Of a DNA stretch of 64,000 bases, positions 24,124-32,794 are shown piece by piece. The position numbers were made by a program, and so were the translations under genes. The notes beneath the pieces are model-generated. The model was not told the DNA's origin and did not search any database. It saw only the letters and a list, made by a program, of their open reading frames with translations. This stretch comes from Bacteroidales bacterium UBA6366 (lineage in GTDB: Bacteria > Bacteroidota > Bacteroidia > Bacteroidales > UBA932), in NCBI GenBank assembly GCA_002438845.1, contig DJRG01000078.1:1-64000 (forward strand), in the 5' to 3' direction. Within the stretch, counting starts at the first letter, position 1. Each line of letters begins with the position of its first letter.

Positions 24124-25227
24124 TTATTTGTTGACTACATACATAAGGCTAGTAATGAGCTTCTTGCTTGACTCCATTGGGTTCCGGAAATCAATTTGAT
24201 CGATGTCGGAAATGTCGAGGCGTATGCTCTTTGCGTACGGCGCATCATCTATTACAAGAGGCAGTATGGGTTTGTTCATGTTTACGGCATATCCTATCTC
24301 GCGAATAACATTAATGGAGGCATTGGAATTTTCGGAACTGATGAATATCACTGCTTGTGAGATCTCAATGGAGTCAACAATTAGTTCTTTGTAGTTGGAA
24401 CTGCTGTAGATACCTTCTTTGTCTATCCAGTATTCAATGCCGTTCTCTTTCAGTATTTCGCAGAGGTAGTCAGCGGTGTCATTATCCTTGCGAGAATAAC
24501 TGATGAATACCTGATGCTTCATTGTGCTGCGGGTTGGTAAAACTATGTCTTTATTGACGGCAGTCATGTCTGAAGAAGTTGCGTTTTCACTCGCAAACTT
24601 CCTGTATTCCACCAAAGCGGCTTTTGAGGCAAGATTCTCGAAGAGTGTGATGTAATCTGATGTGGAGTATATGTTGTAAAGGTCGTATAAGTATAATTCC
24701 ACGTTGAGTGACTTGTTGGTGTTGCTCAAATTGCGCGCTATGCCAATGGACATTTGCTCGATTACTTTCTTGATGGGTATTCTGGCGGCTCCTGCACCAA
24801 TAGCAGGAAATGCTATTGACGATAATTCCATTGCTTGCATCAGCTGGAAACACTTGTCAATGGCATGTTGCAGGAGGTAATTCAGGACATCTTCCTCCGT
24901 GACTTGTTGCGCATTAATCTGCATTCTGCGCTTTTTATCTATTGTGATGCAGTGGAAGACATATTTCTGTTTTTCCAAACATCCTGCGGTTGTGGCAATT
25001 GCATCGCCAAGAGGTACGGGCACCATTTTCTTTGCATCGTTGATGATTGAACTGCCGCCGGCATATAGAATGGCTTTGGACACGCCACCGCCCATCGTAA
25101 CGTAGCAGTTATCTGAACTGACAATGACTTCGGCTTGAGTTTCGAGAATATTACCAAACTTGACCGTGAGTTTGGAATTGTTGAACATGTACTCTCTGGA
25201 TTGTATAAGGTCTTGGTTCATATTCAA
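24124..25227 (-). CDS. Macro domain - TIR domain fusion
   Basis: A 367-aa cytoplasmic fusion. The macro domain (about 15-185) shows DxxVSSDNCYVTMGGGVSKAIL and FPAIGAGAARIP, the two loops that hold ADP-ribose. The TIR domain (about 237-367) begins HQVFISYSRKDND and retains the candidate catalytic Glu310 in NVIREIGYA. TIR domains can cleave NAD+ to ADPR or cyclic derivatives, and macro domains bind or hydrolyse such products. Joining both in one chain suggests a product-sensing or self-limiting NADase. There is no signal peptide. The gene is preceded by a 99-nt gap, the longest in the operon, so an internal promoter is possible. Confidence 0.85.
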   Translation of the reverse strand: MNMNQDLIQSREYMFNNSKLTVKFGNILETQAEVIVSSDNCYVTMGGGVSKAILYAGGSSIINDAKKMVPVPLGDAIATTAGCLEKQKYVFHCITIDKKRRMQINAQQVTEEDVLNYLLQHAIDKCFQLMQAMELSSIAFPAIGAGAARIPIKKVIEQMSIGIARNLSNTNKSLNVELYLYDLYNIYSTSDYITLFENLASKAALVEYRKFASENATSSDMTAVNKDIVLPTRSTMKHQVFISYSRKDNDTADYLCEILKENGIEYWIDKEGIYSSSNYKELIVDSIEISQAVIFISSENSNASINVIREIGYAVNMNKPILPLVIDDAPYAKSIRLDISDIDQIDFRNPMESSKKLITSLMYVVNK

Positions 25228-25326
25228 GGTTGGTTATTTCGAATATGTATGCACTATTGCTCTGCTATTCAGTATGATGTATGCTACTAGAATTATTTGT
25301 TGATTGTGAATATTCTATTGAAACAT

Positions 25327-25854
25327 TCAAATTGCATTTCCACAGGAGTTACACTGCTTTACATTAACCGGATTTCTGGCCCCGCAGTGCGTGCAGAATT
25401 TTGTGGAGGATTTGTCGTTTGCCGATGATTGTGTACTACTGAACGAACTCGCTTCGCTATAATACCTATTAACCACCTCATTAGCCACCGCCAGCGCCCT
25501 GTCGTCGAGCTGCGATTGCTTGACGAGGCCCCAGAGCTGGGTGAGAAGGACGGGCCAGAAGAAGAGCATGGAGATGATGGTGGGGATGGCTTGCTGGCCC
25601 CAGATGCCGACACCGGCTTCGAAGCTGATGTTGCCGCCTTGGGGGAGGAGGGTGACTTTCAGGGCGGTTTTCATGCCGAGCACTGCTTTGAACAGGCCGC
25701 CTTTACTGATGGAAATGTCACATCCGCCGCTGCAAAGGGTGTCTATGCTGACCTCGAATCCGTCTTTCCCGAAATCTTTCTGAATATGTTCGGCTATCTG
25801 AGGGATGAGCGACGGCGAACCGTAAATGACTGTTTTAGTGCAGAATGTGGACAT
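25327..25854 (-). CDS. Zinc-ribbon membrane-associated protein
   Basis: A 175-aa protein with a hydrophobic segment (about 88-110, AIPTIISMLFFWPVLLTQLWGLV) and a C-terminal zinc ribbon, CTHCGARNPVNVKQCNSCG (Cys pairs near 156-174). The N-terminal part is not recognised. It starts 3 nt after the stop of the preceding small gene, so the pair is coupled. The adjacent M48 peptidase also ends in a zinc ribbon of this kind, suggesting that the two proteins share a partner or location. No function is claimed. Confidence 0.6.
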   Translation of the reverse strand: MSTFCTKTVIYGSPSLIPQIAEHIQKDFGKDGFEVSIDTLCSGGCDISISKGGLFKAVLGMKTALKVTLLPQGGNISFEAGVGIWGQQAIPTIISMLFFWPVLLTQLWGLVKQSQLDDRALAVANEVVNRYYSEASSFSSTQSSANDKSSTKFCTHCGARNPVNVKQCNSCGNAI

Positions 25855-25857
25855 GGT

Positions 25858-26115
25858 TTATCTGTTGATGTTCTGAATTGAGTAAAAGTTGTACACGGCG
25901 TAGAGGACTCCCGACTCAACCAGCAGATCCTTGATCTCTGACAGTTGCTCTTCGGTATAGCGGGTCTCCATATCATGCAGGATCCCGATCACCTTGTCGG
26001 ACTGCGCTTTGACCTCGTCCTCGGTGACGATGCCGTCTTCCATGATGACCTTGAATGAGGCATTCTCGGCGACTATTCCATCGATGTCTAATATTCCGTT
26101 CTTGTCGAAAAACAT
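25858..26115 (-). CDS. Small acidic protein of unknown function
   Basis: An 85-aa acidic, mostly helical protein starting MFFDKNGILDIDGIVAEN. The DxNGxLDID segment resembles an EF-hand/dockerin-like calcium loop, but a single loop is weak evidence. I chose the ATG at 26115 because the longer frame (from 26181) would run 44 nt into the M48 gene. It sits 22 nt after that gene and 3 nt before the zinc-ribbon gene. Confidence 0.5.
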   Translation of the reverse strand: MFFDKNGILDIDGIVAENASFKVIMEDGIVTEDEVKAQSDKVIGILHDMETRYTEEQLSEIKDLLVESGVLYAVYNFYSIQNINR

Positions 26116-26137
26116 GTTGTTGCTGCTTTTAGGATAT

Positions 26138-27016
26138 TCATAATTTGGTTCCACAGTACTTGCAGTAGGCCCAGTCGTCATGGACGAGCATACCGCAATT
26201 TGGACACTTTCTACTATAGGCTTCCCATTTGAGACTCTCCATTAAATTCTGATATTGGGGACTTTGTCCCCATTTCAAAATCTCGCGGACACGCACGGCC
26301 GCGAACGGATGGTCTTGCTTTGCGATGGCATAAAGCTGAAGCGACTTGTTCCAAAGGTTCTCGTTCTTGATTTCATCATATTGATCCGCCTGTCTGGCCC
26401 ATTCATCGAAATTGATCTCCTGTGTGATGGCGCGTGGACCTCCAGACAGTCTCGCCATCACACGGGTGATGATTTCCGGGGAAGAGATCACGCAACCGCA
26501 CCTGTCGCAAGACAACTCACTTTTGCGGGACCAGTACAGCAGGGCGAGTTGGATTGGCAGAGCCAGCGGCCCTAATATTCCAAGAGAGGCCGCGCCACTG
26601 AATATGATCTGTGCGATGCTGTGGTAAAGAACATGATGGCAGACAATATGCCCGCACTCATGGGCGATGACGGCATCAAGCTCATCATCATCCATCATCT
26701 CAACCAAACCTGATGTGATGGTTATGAATATCCTCGTGTCGCCGAATGTGAACGCATTCGGCATCGGATCCATCTGGAGGTAGAACTCTGGCTCCTGAAT
26801 GCCAAGTTTGCCGCAGATTGGAGGCAGGTGATTGTAGAGGTTGGGCAACTGGGTAGGGGAGAGCCGTATGGCCGTGGCCATGTTCAACCCGTACTGGAGT
26901 TCCTCAAATCCAAGAGAGAGGATCTTTTTCACTAACGCCGGAAATCCTGGAATGCCTTCCAACTGCCTGAGCGCCGCGGCGTCTTCGGGGTGTATGAAGT
27001 CTGATGCCTTTATCAT
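26138..27016 (-). CDS. M48-family zinc metallopeptidase with C-terminal zinc ribbon
   Basis: A 292-aa protein with the gluzincin motif HECGH (His119, Glu120, His123) and a third ligand in KSELSCDR (Glu167), preceded by the substrate-side motif ITSGLVEMM, as in HtpX/Ste24-like M48 peptidases. A short hydrophobic stretch (about 132-162) follows the motif. Residues 271-290 form a double-CxxC ribbon (CPNCG...CKYCG). M48 enzymes usually degrade misfolded membrane proteins; inside this operon it may be a regulatory or effector protease. It lies 10 nt after the channel-like gene. Confidence 0.85.
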   Translation of the reverse strand: MIKASDFIHPEDAAALRQLEGIPGFPALVKKILSLGFEELQYGLNMATAIRLSPTQLPNLYNHLPPICGKLGIQEPEFYLQMDPMPNAFTFGDTRIFITITSGLVEMMDDDELDAVIAHECGHIVCHHVLYHSIAQIIFSGAASLGILGPLALPIQLALLYWSRKSELSCDRCGCVISSPEIITRVMARLSGGPRAITQEINFDEWARQADQYDEIKNENLWNKSLQLYAIAKQDHPFAAVRVREILKWGQSPQYQNLMESLKWEAYSRKCPNCGMLVHDDWAYCKYCGTKL

Positions 27017-27026
27017 GTCGAATATT

Positions 27027-29576
27027 TTATACTAACTCTTTATTCAGTGACTCAACCACGGATAGAATTTCAGGAATGCATGCATTGAACACCTCGTCAT
27101 ATAAATGGTTCTGAGGATCGTCATGCTCAAGTTGAGAGTACGAACGGATGTCCAGATGTGCTTTTTCTCTCCCGTTCTGTTTTGAATTTTTGAACGCTTT
27201 GGCGTTGCCAGCTCCTTCGTTATTCAAAAGAGATAGGTATTCTTTGTTTTCGTTTTCAGTGTAAGCTCTGAGTCCCATCAGCAACTGCTGCGTGTTCCAT
27301 CTGTTATGTTCGCATTCCGCCATGCTTGTTTTGCTTGACTCCATTTTTTGCTCGAGAAGGTTCTTGTCGCATCGATACTTGTCGCCGGAATATCCGATGC
27401 TTCTTAACTTTGTTTTGAAACTGTTTGAAAGGTATTTATTTGACCATTTGTTGAATATTGAAAGAGTCTTCCATGCATTCCTGGCTGGTCTCATGAACTC
27501 TTTTGTTCCACTGGCGGAAGTGCATGTTTGGATTTCCTGTATGATCTCATTTATGATATCTTTCAGATGATTTTTACTGTCGTTTGAAATGGAACCAAAT
27601 GGATCGCTGCAATAAACGAAATTACATAGCATCGCACAATAATATGAAGCCTTGTTAACGGTGAAGTCCGCATCATGCATACCGAATGGCCGTAATTTTG
27701 AGTACCGCTTGTGTATTGGATTCTTATTATTGTCATCTATTTCCGTGAAATACAGATTGTACAAGATCTCAGAAGACTCGGACTGATAGACAAGGATTTG
27801 CTGTGCTTTGTCATAGACATTTGCCGGTAGGTATATACCCTCAGCAATGGCTTCATTAGAGAGTTTGTTGCAGATTGCTATTGTAAGCAGTGATTTGCCG
27901 TTGCAAGAAGCATTGTCCGTTATTCCATCATCGGTGCAAGAATATGCTTCTTCGGCAGATTGTCGTAGATATTCCTGAACTCCAGGTTGTTCTACAGATC
28001 CTTTTATGAACTCCCATTCAATGTCAAGGAAGTTAGGACCAAGGTATTTATATTCACTCATTTCATTATGCAGTGGATCAATCCATTCAGCGTTTAATGC
28101 ATATTCTCGTCCAGACAAGTCCAGATACCGGAGCCTCGCAAGATTGAACAGATTCTGGTATTTTCCCATGAAGAAATACATTTCGTTCTCTGCATTTGGG
28201 TCGATGAAAGTGATCTTTGTCCGGTGATGCTTATCCCCGGAGATCTTGAAGTTCGGGAAATGTGCTATCTGTGCCGCCTGTATCGCAACTGCTATTCCCA
28301 TCTTCGTCATTCCAACTACTATTAGATGAACGTTCTTCTCTGAATCTGAAGTGATTCCTGATCCATCAAGCGGGGTGTAGTTGATTATCCTTTGCTCACT
28401 GTCCGCTTTACCCTTTTCAGAGTATACTCCATCAACAAATATCTTTTGCGCCCAGTTCTCGTAGCAATTGAATGGTATGAAGACAAGGTGCTTCTTTATA
28501 TTCTCCGGAAGGTCAGAGAATTGGAACACTGAATATGTCGTCTGGTATTCGAACTGTACCCGGCAGACTATCCTTCTCTGGATTTTTTTCAGCGTTAGAT
28601 AGCTGGCGATGTTATGAACGCATCTCATGTTTTGAGTGTCGTGATAACTGGCTGAATCATCGCCGTTTCTATTTTCCCCAAGCACGTATATTTCTGTAGC
28701 GAGTTCGATAGGAATATTCTTTATCTCTTCGACGGAATCCAGCTGTCCTTTGTAGATGACAAGGCGCTCAGAGTCCTCCTCGTTAAGGTAAGATGCGATT
28801 CTGTCCCGGATCTCCTTGGCATCGCCATTTGTCAGAAGGACAACATAATACGGCCGGCCTTTTTTTGTCTCTCCCTTACCATCCAAAATATTCTTGATGA
28901 TAGTCGGTGCGTTCTCACTAGCTCCGATCACCACGGCGATTTTGTTGCCGGCATATTCTCTTGAATTACGGAATGCCCTGAAACTTCTCCTTTTGTAGCG
29001 TATTTCTCCGTTCGTCCATTGTGATTTCCTCCGCTCGAACCAGCTTGTCAACGTGGAAATCAGCAAGCCGTTAAGAAGTATTATTCCGATAATCGCAATC
29101 ATCACAGACCAAGGTCTTCCCATGGCGGTAGTCATGTGCTGGATTCCAGGATTTACGAAGTGATAGTACACATTCCAGAACAGAGAGTTGCTGTCGGCAA
29201 GATTTTCTGTAAACAAATCGGATGGTTTAATGACACATCCTTGGTAATGAATAGCATCACAAATTAGATTGTGAATCTCGAAAAGAGCGGCAATGACGAA
29301 TGGCACCAAAATGACGAGCGTGATTATTTTCATGATGAAATGGCCTTTCACCAATATTCTATCCCGCTCAATGGGATGCCATAGGCAGATGTAAATATAA
29401 CGCCCACAGATTAATCCTGCAATTGCTCCGATTGCGCATATCCAATACTGTGGTTCTGTCCTTGCAAGATAAATAGCTGCGATTAACATCGTCAAGCAAG
29501 CAGGAAATATAATTCTGTCGGCCTTGTCGATAACCGCAAATACTTTGGATATGATTGAATTAGGCTTGTTATGCAT
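27027..29576 (-). CDS. RCK/TrkA-N channel-like membrane protein with RyR domain
   Basis: An 849-aa protein. The first 180 residues hold four hydrophobic segments, including a re-entrant-like stretch (FWNVYYHFVNPG, about 133-144) before the last helix, as in CASTOR/POLLUX or two-TM potassium-channel relatives. Two cytoplasmic Rossmann RCK/TrkA-N units follow (IAVVIGASENAP, about 213; VHLIVVGMTKMGIAVAI, about 420). Near residue 755, MAECEHNRWNTQQLLMGLRAY fits the E-H-x-R-W core of a RyR domain. I infer ion conduction gated by a nucleotide ligand; the selectivity filter is not a standard TVGYG, so the ion is unknown. Confidence 0.7.
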   Translation of the reverse strand: MHNKPNSIISKVFAVIDKADRIIFPACLTMLIAAIYLARTEPQYWICAIGAIAGLICGRYIYICLWHPIERDRILVKGHFIMKIITLVILVPFVIAALFEIHNLICDAIHYQGCVIKPSDLFTENLADSNSLFWNVYYHFVNPGIQHMTTAMGRPWSVMIAIIGIILLNGLLISTLTSWFERRKSQWTNGEIRYKRRSFRAFRNSREYAGNKIAVVIGASENAPTIIKNILDGKGETKKGRPYYVVLLTNGDAKEIRDRIASYLNEEDSERLVIYKGQLDSVEEIKNIPIELATEIYVLGENRNGDDSASYHDTQNMRCVHNIASYLTLKKIQRRIVCRVQFEYQTTYSVFQFSDLPENIKKHLVFIPFNCYENWAQKIFVDGVYSEKGKADSEQRIINYTPLDGSGITSDSEKNVHLIVVGMTKMGIAVAIQAAQIAHFPNFKISGDKHHRTKITFIDPNAENEMYFFMGKYQNLFNLARLRYLDLSGREYALNAEWIDPLHNEMSEYKYLGPNFLDIEWEFIKGSVEQPGVQEYLRQSAEEAYSCTDDGITDNASCNGKSLLTIAICNKLSNEAIAEGIYLPANVYDKAQQILVYQSESSEILYNLYFTEIDDNNKNPIHKRYSKLRPFGMHDADFTVNKASYYCAMLCNFVYCSDPFGSISNDSKNHLKDIINEIIQEIQTCTSASGTKEFMRPARNAWKTLSIFNKWSNKYLSNSFKTKLRSIGYSGDKYRCDKNLLEQKMESSKTSMAECEHNRWNTQQLLMGLRAYTENENKEYLSLLNNEGAGNAKAFKNSKQNGREKAHLDIRSYSQLEHDDPQNHLYDEVFNACIPEILSVVESLNKELV

Positions 29577-29610
29577 CTGGTTGACTTTGATAGAATAACT
29601 AATTGCTTGA

Positions 29611-30033
29611 TTATTTTGACGATAGGTTGGGTTGCCCGCTGAGGTGCCACAGCGCTTTCAGTGTGGCCTCGACAGTGGCGCGGTCATATTCCTTTTCGCT
29701 TTCGGGAAGATCTTCGTAGCGGCAGATGCATGGATGAAACTTGTGCTTATCATCTCGTGTGGTTCCATACCGCCAACCCTCGGCGATGCGTTTGGCGGCC
29801 CAGACTTCATGGACATTCATTGCGATCGTTTCAACCTTTGACTGCATGTATTCTGGCAATATTACTTTGGAAAGATCAAGAGGATGAGGAATATACCCGT
29901 TTTTCCCCGCTCTTGTGGCATCACTATTTTCACTCATGAGTTTGTGCTCCCATGAGTTATTGGTGCTATTTTCGTTGCCGAGCAAATTGCCATTTGCAAT
30001 TATGCTGGTAGGCTGTACCGTTTTATTGTTCAT
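29611..30033 (-). CDS. RyR-domain protein
   Basis: A 140-aa protein that is mostly a single RyR domain (about 48-130): YIPHPLDLSKVILPEYM, VHEVWAAKRIAEGWRYG, TRDDKHKFHPCICRYEDLPESEKEYDR. This is the full bacterial RyR signature, named after the repeat in ryanodine receptors. The first 45 residues are Asn/Ser-rich and probably flexible. It is the first gene of the operon, 34 nt before the channel-like gene that also carries a RyR domain. Bacterial RyR domains have been proposed to act in nucleotide-linked signalling; no ligand is proven. Confidence 0.85.
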   Translation of the reverse strand: MNNKTVQPTSIIANGNLLGNENSTNNSWEHKLMSENSDATRAGKNGYIPHPLDLSKVILPEYMQSKVETIAMNVHEVWAAKRIAEGWRYGTTRDDKHKFHPCICRYEDLPESEKEYDRATVEATLKALWHLSGQPNLSSK

Positions 30034-31039
30034 TGTGAGTTTGCCTTGTTGGTTCTACAATGGTTTTCCATAGTTTAATTTCAATAGTTATAAACAAAAT
30101 AGTGTAGGGTTCCGTGTTGCTTGTTCAACTGAGGGCTCTGACAAAGCCTGAATAAAGACAAGCGGTACGGTACTCCACACCTGTATGAAATGAACGGTGG
30201 GGCGATGCAAAATGCACACCAACCCTGCGTCAGTTCTGTGCGTGAAGAGAGTGTAGCTTTGTCCCTTTATTCCTTGTAAACTGTCAGATTCTCAGGTTGA
30301 GGACGGTGCGTCAACACTTTCGTATGTTAATGGGCCTGTGCGGCCGTTGCGGTTAAATTCCGTTGGGGCGAATTTAGCCAGAAATATTCATTAATCAAAT
30401 ATTCTCGGGGTGTTTTTAGGTGTTTTTTTATTTGAATAATTCGTTTGTGGCTCACAACGTAAGAGCGGTGCGGTTAGTGGAAATGCCGATTTTGCGGACG
30501 AGAAAGTCGGAATTGCGGAATTGCGGAGTTGTTTGTCAGAAGGTTAGGTGTCCGTATCTGGCGCTTCGACAAGCTCAGCGACCAAACCCCGTACTATGTG
30601 GAGGGGTTCCAGGCTCAGCGACCTAACCCGTGCTTGGGGGCTTGGCTTTGAGTGACACGGCAACACATGAAAGAGCCTGGGAGGGTTTCTCCCTTGATTC
30701 AAATGAAATGTCAGATTTTCAGTTGAGGAGACGGGCTCTCCCAAGGCTCTAAGTGTCCGCCGCGACAAGAATGGCCGCGGAAGTTATGGGCGAATATATG
30801 CACTATTCGGCGAAAATCCAAATTCTTTTGGCAATGAATATGTTAGGAATATGTCAATTGGCTGAGTGATAGATTCGGCGTATTCTTTGACTCTATATTG
30901 AATAAAGAGGAAAAGAACTTCTATGAATATGAAAATATTCACTACCTTTGTGGCGTTCCGGTGCCGGATGAGATGAACCAACTCGTGCGGTAGAATAGAG
31001 ACCTTGGAGGTGTGATAATATAATAACCAATTTAGAATC
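30034..31039. other. 1-kb gene-free interval with degenerate repeats
   Basis: No credible gene. Two related 45-bp segments (30262-30306 and 30690-30734) share the core TGTCAGATTyTCAG and TTGAGGA; a third related core reads on the minus strand at about 30120-30142. The second copy is enclosed by arms GAGCCTGGGAG (30673-30683) and CTCCCAAGGCTC. A GGTC-type palindromic repeat lies at 30559-30583, with a half copy at 30612-30623. The region divides the AT-rich operon from the core genes and probably holds the operon promoter, which I could not place. Confidence 0.55.
30943..30950 (+). promoter_or_regulatory. -7 element upstream of the gene at 31040
   Basis: TACCTTTG fits TAnnTTTG, giving a leader of about 85 nt before the ATG at 31040. 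No -33 element is clear. Confidence 0.4.
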
Positions 31040-31966
31040 ATGGGAATATTCAATTTTTTTAAAGGGAAGAAACAGGGGAATGATGAGAAGAGTGTCGCTT
31101 CTCGGGGAGACGTGGAGAAGGGAATGTCTCTGGCGGAGTGCGTGGAGCTGATGTTCAGGAATGCGGGGATTCGGCCGCACATTGACGGGAGCAAGTACTT
31201 GGCGGAAGTGCAGGCGAGGCATTGTGTGTTCACACCGGTGCTTGTGGTGGAGGGGAACAGACTGATCATCATGGTGCGGTTCCCGGCGCCGGTGCCGGAG
31301 CAGTTCGCATATTCGGTGAACTATGAGGTGGAAAGGATCAATGGGATGTATAGGAATGTGGAGGTGACTTTGAGTCATAATGATGACGGAGATTTTACGA
31401 TATATTCAATGATCATCAAGGAATATGACAGCGTCTCCGCCGAGACGGCTGACAAGATCAGGATTCTGATGCTGTGTGCCGTGGATGCCATTGACGAGGA
31501 TAATTTCAAGTCGCTGATGTGCTCGTTGATCGGTCACAGGGATTATTCTGAATTGGAGGCGCGGATGATAGAGGGGAGCACCGTCAGCGGTGAAGGAGAT
31601 GTCCAGGGGCAGATTCCGGGAGGCTATGTCCCTCTTTTGAAAGAGTCCGGTGACATCAGCTGCCCTCGTTTTCTGGGTCGTTTGCTTGTCTATGCGACGG
31701 ACATCATCGAGAAGAAGATTTCTAAGGAGGTCGCCAGTGATCTGCTGACGAGGCAGACTCCGTTCGATGAGATTGTCCAGCGGGCATACGACGTGGCTGA
31801 TGAGAACGAGCGTGATTTGCTTCGGAAACTCCGCTATCTTGGAAAGGCCAAAGCTACGGATCACGATGATGACAATGATTTCATGATCGGGCGTCTTGAG
31901 GCTTTGGGCATGATCCAAGGCAACCCTTGGGCGTTGCTTTCGGGGGATGGCCTTGGCGGTCACTGA
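31040..31966 (+). CDS. Conserved-looking protein of unknown function
   Basis: A 308-aa soluble protein starting MGIFNFFKGKKQ, a short basic/hydrophobic head similar to the start of the LRR protein at 14744. Residues about 50-130 alternate strands and helices in a way that recalls YbjN/type III chaperone-like folds (VLVVEGNRLIIMVRF...NVEVTLSHNDDGDFTIYSMI), but this is only a resemblance. The rest is helical. It has no signal peptide and no catalytic motif I recognise. It stands alone, converging on rsmG, with palindromic repeats between. Confidence 0.6.
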   Translation: MGIFNFFKGKKQGNDEKSVASRGDVEKGMSLAECVELMFRNAGIRPHIDGSKYLAEVQARHCVFTPVLVVEGNRLIIMVRFPAPVPEQFAYSVNYEVERINGMYRNVEVTLSHNDDGDFTIYSMIIKEYDSVSAETADKIRILMLCAVDAIDEDNFKSLMCSLIGHRDYSELEARMIEGSTVSGEGDVQGQIPGGYVPLLKESGDISCPRFLGRLLVYATDIIEKKISKEVASDLLTRQTPFDEIVQRAYDVADENERDLLRKLRYLGKAKATDHDDDNDFMIGRLEALGMIQGNPWALLSGDGLGGH

Positions 31967-31991
31967 GGTCACTTGGCCACTTGGCCACTGT

Positions 31992-32056
31992 GGTCACTGA
32001 GCTTGCCGAAGTGACTGGATAAACGAGAAACGGTCGCTTCGGCAAGCTCAGTGACC
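31992..32056. repeat. Two inverted GGTC...GACC palindromic repeats
   Basis: Copies at 31992-32016 and 32032-32056 lie in opposite orientation between convergent genes, with a further degenerate GGTCACT stretch at 31959-31994. Together they could form a strong double hairpin acting as a two-way terminator. Confidence 0.7.
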
Positions 32057-32065
32057 AGTGTGGAA

Positions 32066-32794
32066 TCAGCGCCGGATGTCGATCACGAACTTTCCGTCGA
32101 AATATGGGTCGGAGAGCCAGGATGTGACGGACCATGTGGCGACGGAGCCTTTGCGGAGGCGCTCACGGGACATGAGGGCGCAGATCTCTTCGTTGATGTC
32201 GCCGCCTTTGAGGTAAAGGATTGATTGGGAATATTTTCCTTTCACCCAAGGGTAAAAATCCGTGAGGGAGGCCACGGCACGGGAGACCACGAAGTCGAAC
32301 CTTCCAGGAAGACTCTCTGCACGGGCGTTTACAATCTCCACATTGTCAAGGCCAAGCATATTTGCGATCTCTTTGGCGACAATGGTTTTCTTGCCGACCG
32401 AGTCGCAGAGGGTGAACCTCACGTTCGGGAACATCACGGCCAGCGGGATGCCGGGGAAGCCGCCGCCTGTGCCAAGGTCCAGAACCCTTAATCCGGCCTG
32501 CGAGGCTTTGGCTTCAATGGAATCTTCCGGGAGTGGTGCGGTGAATGATTGAAGCGGAGCGGTGAACAATGAATATGTCTCCGGACGCCGCGAGCGGAGA
32601 TATTCGGCTATGGCGAGTGAGTGGAGGACGTGGTGGTCGTAAAGGCTGTCAATGTCCTTGCGGGAGATGACGTTGATCTTGGCGTTCCACTCACGGTACC
32701 CCTCTTCCATCAGACGGAAACGCTCCAGCGTCTCTTCGGTCACATCCGGGAACGAAGCTTTCAGGAAAGCCTCGAAATCGGCGAACGTCATCAT
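32066..32794 (-). CDS. rsmG: 16S rRNA (guanine527-N7)-methyltransferase RsmG
   Basis: RsmG (GidB) methylates G527 in the 530 loop of 16S rRNA using SAM. The motif VLDLGTGGGFPGIPLA is the SAM-binding glycine loop, preceded by NVISRKD and HHVLHSL, and VVSRAVASL is the conserved later motif. An insertion of about 25 residues (RPETYSLF...AKASQAG) before the glycine loop makes it longer (242 aa) than usual. The ATG overlaps the stop of the sigma factor gene by 4 nt, so it is the last gene of the polA - sigma - rsmG operon. Confidence 0.93.
   Translation of the reverse strand: MMTFADFEAFLKASFPDVTEETLERFRLMEEGYREWNAKINVISRKDIDSLYDHHVLHSLAIAEYLRSRRPETYSLFTAPLQSFTAPLPEDSIEAKASQAGLRVLDLGTGGGFPGIPLAVMFPNVRFTLCDSVGKKTIVAKEIANMLGLDNVEIVNARAESLPGRFDFVVSRAVASLTDFYPWVKGKYSQSILYLKGGDINEEICALMSRERLRKGSVATWSVTSWLSDPYFDGKFVIDIRR

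Noticed and set aside
18201..30033. A known defence type such as CBASS or Thoeris.
   Set aside because: There is no cGAS/DncV-like cyclase, HORMA/TRIP13, SIR2 or SLOG ThsA. TIR and macro domains alone do not define those systems.
30034..31039. RNase P RNA, tmRNA or a group II intron in the gene-free kilobase.
   Set aside because: None of the conserved cores (for example GAGGAAAGTCC of RNase P or domain V of group II introns) was found on either strand.
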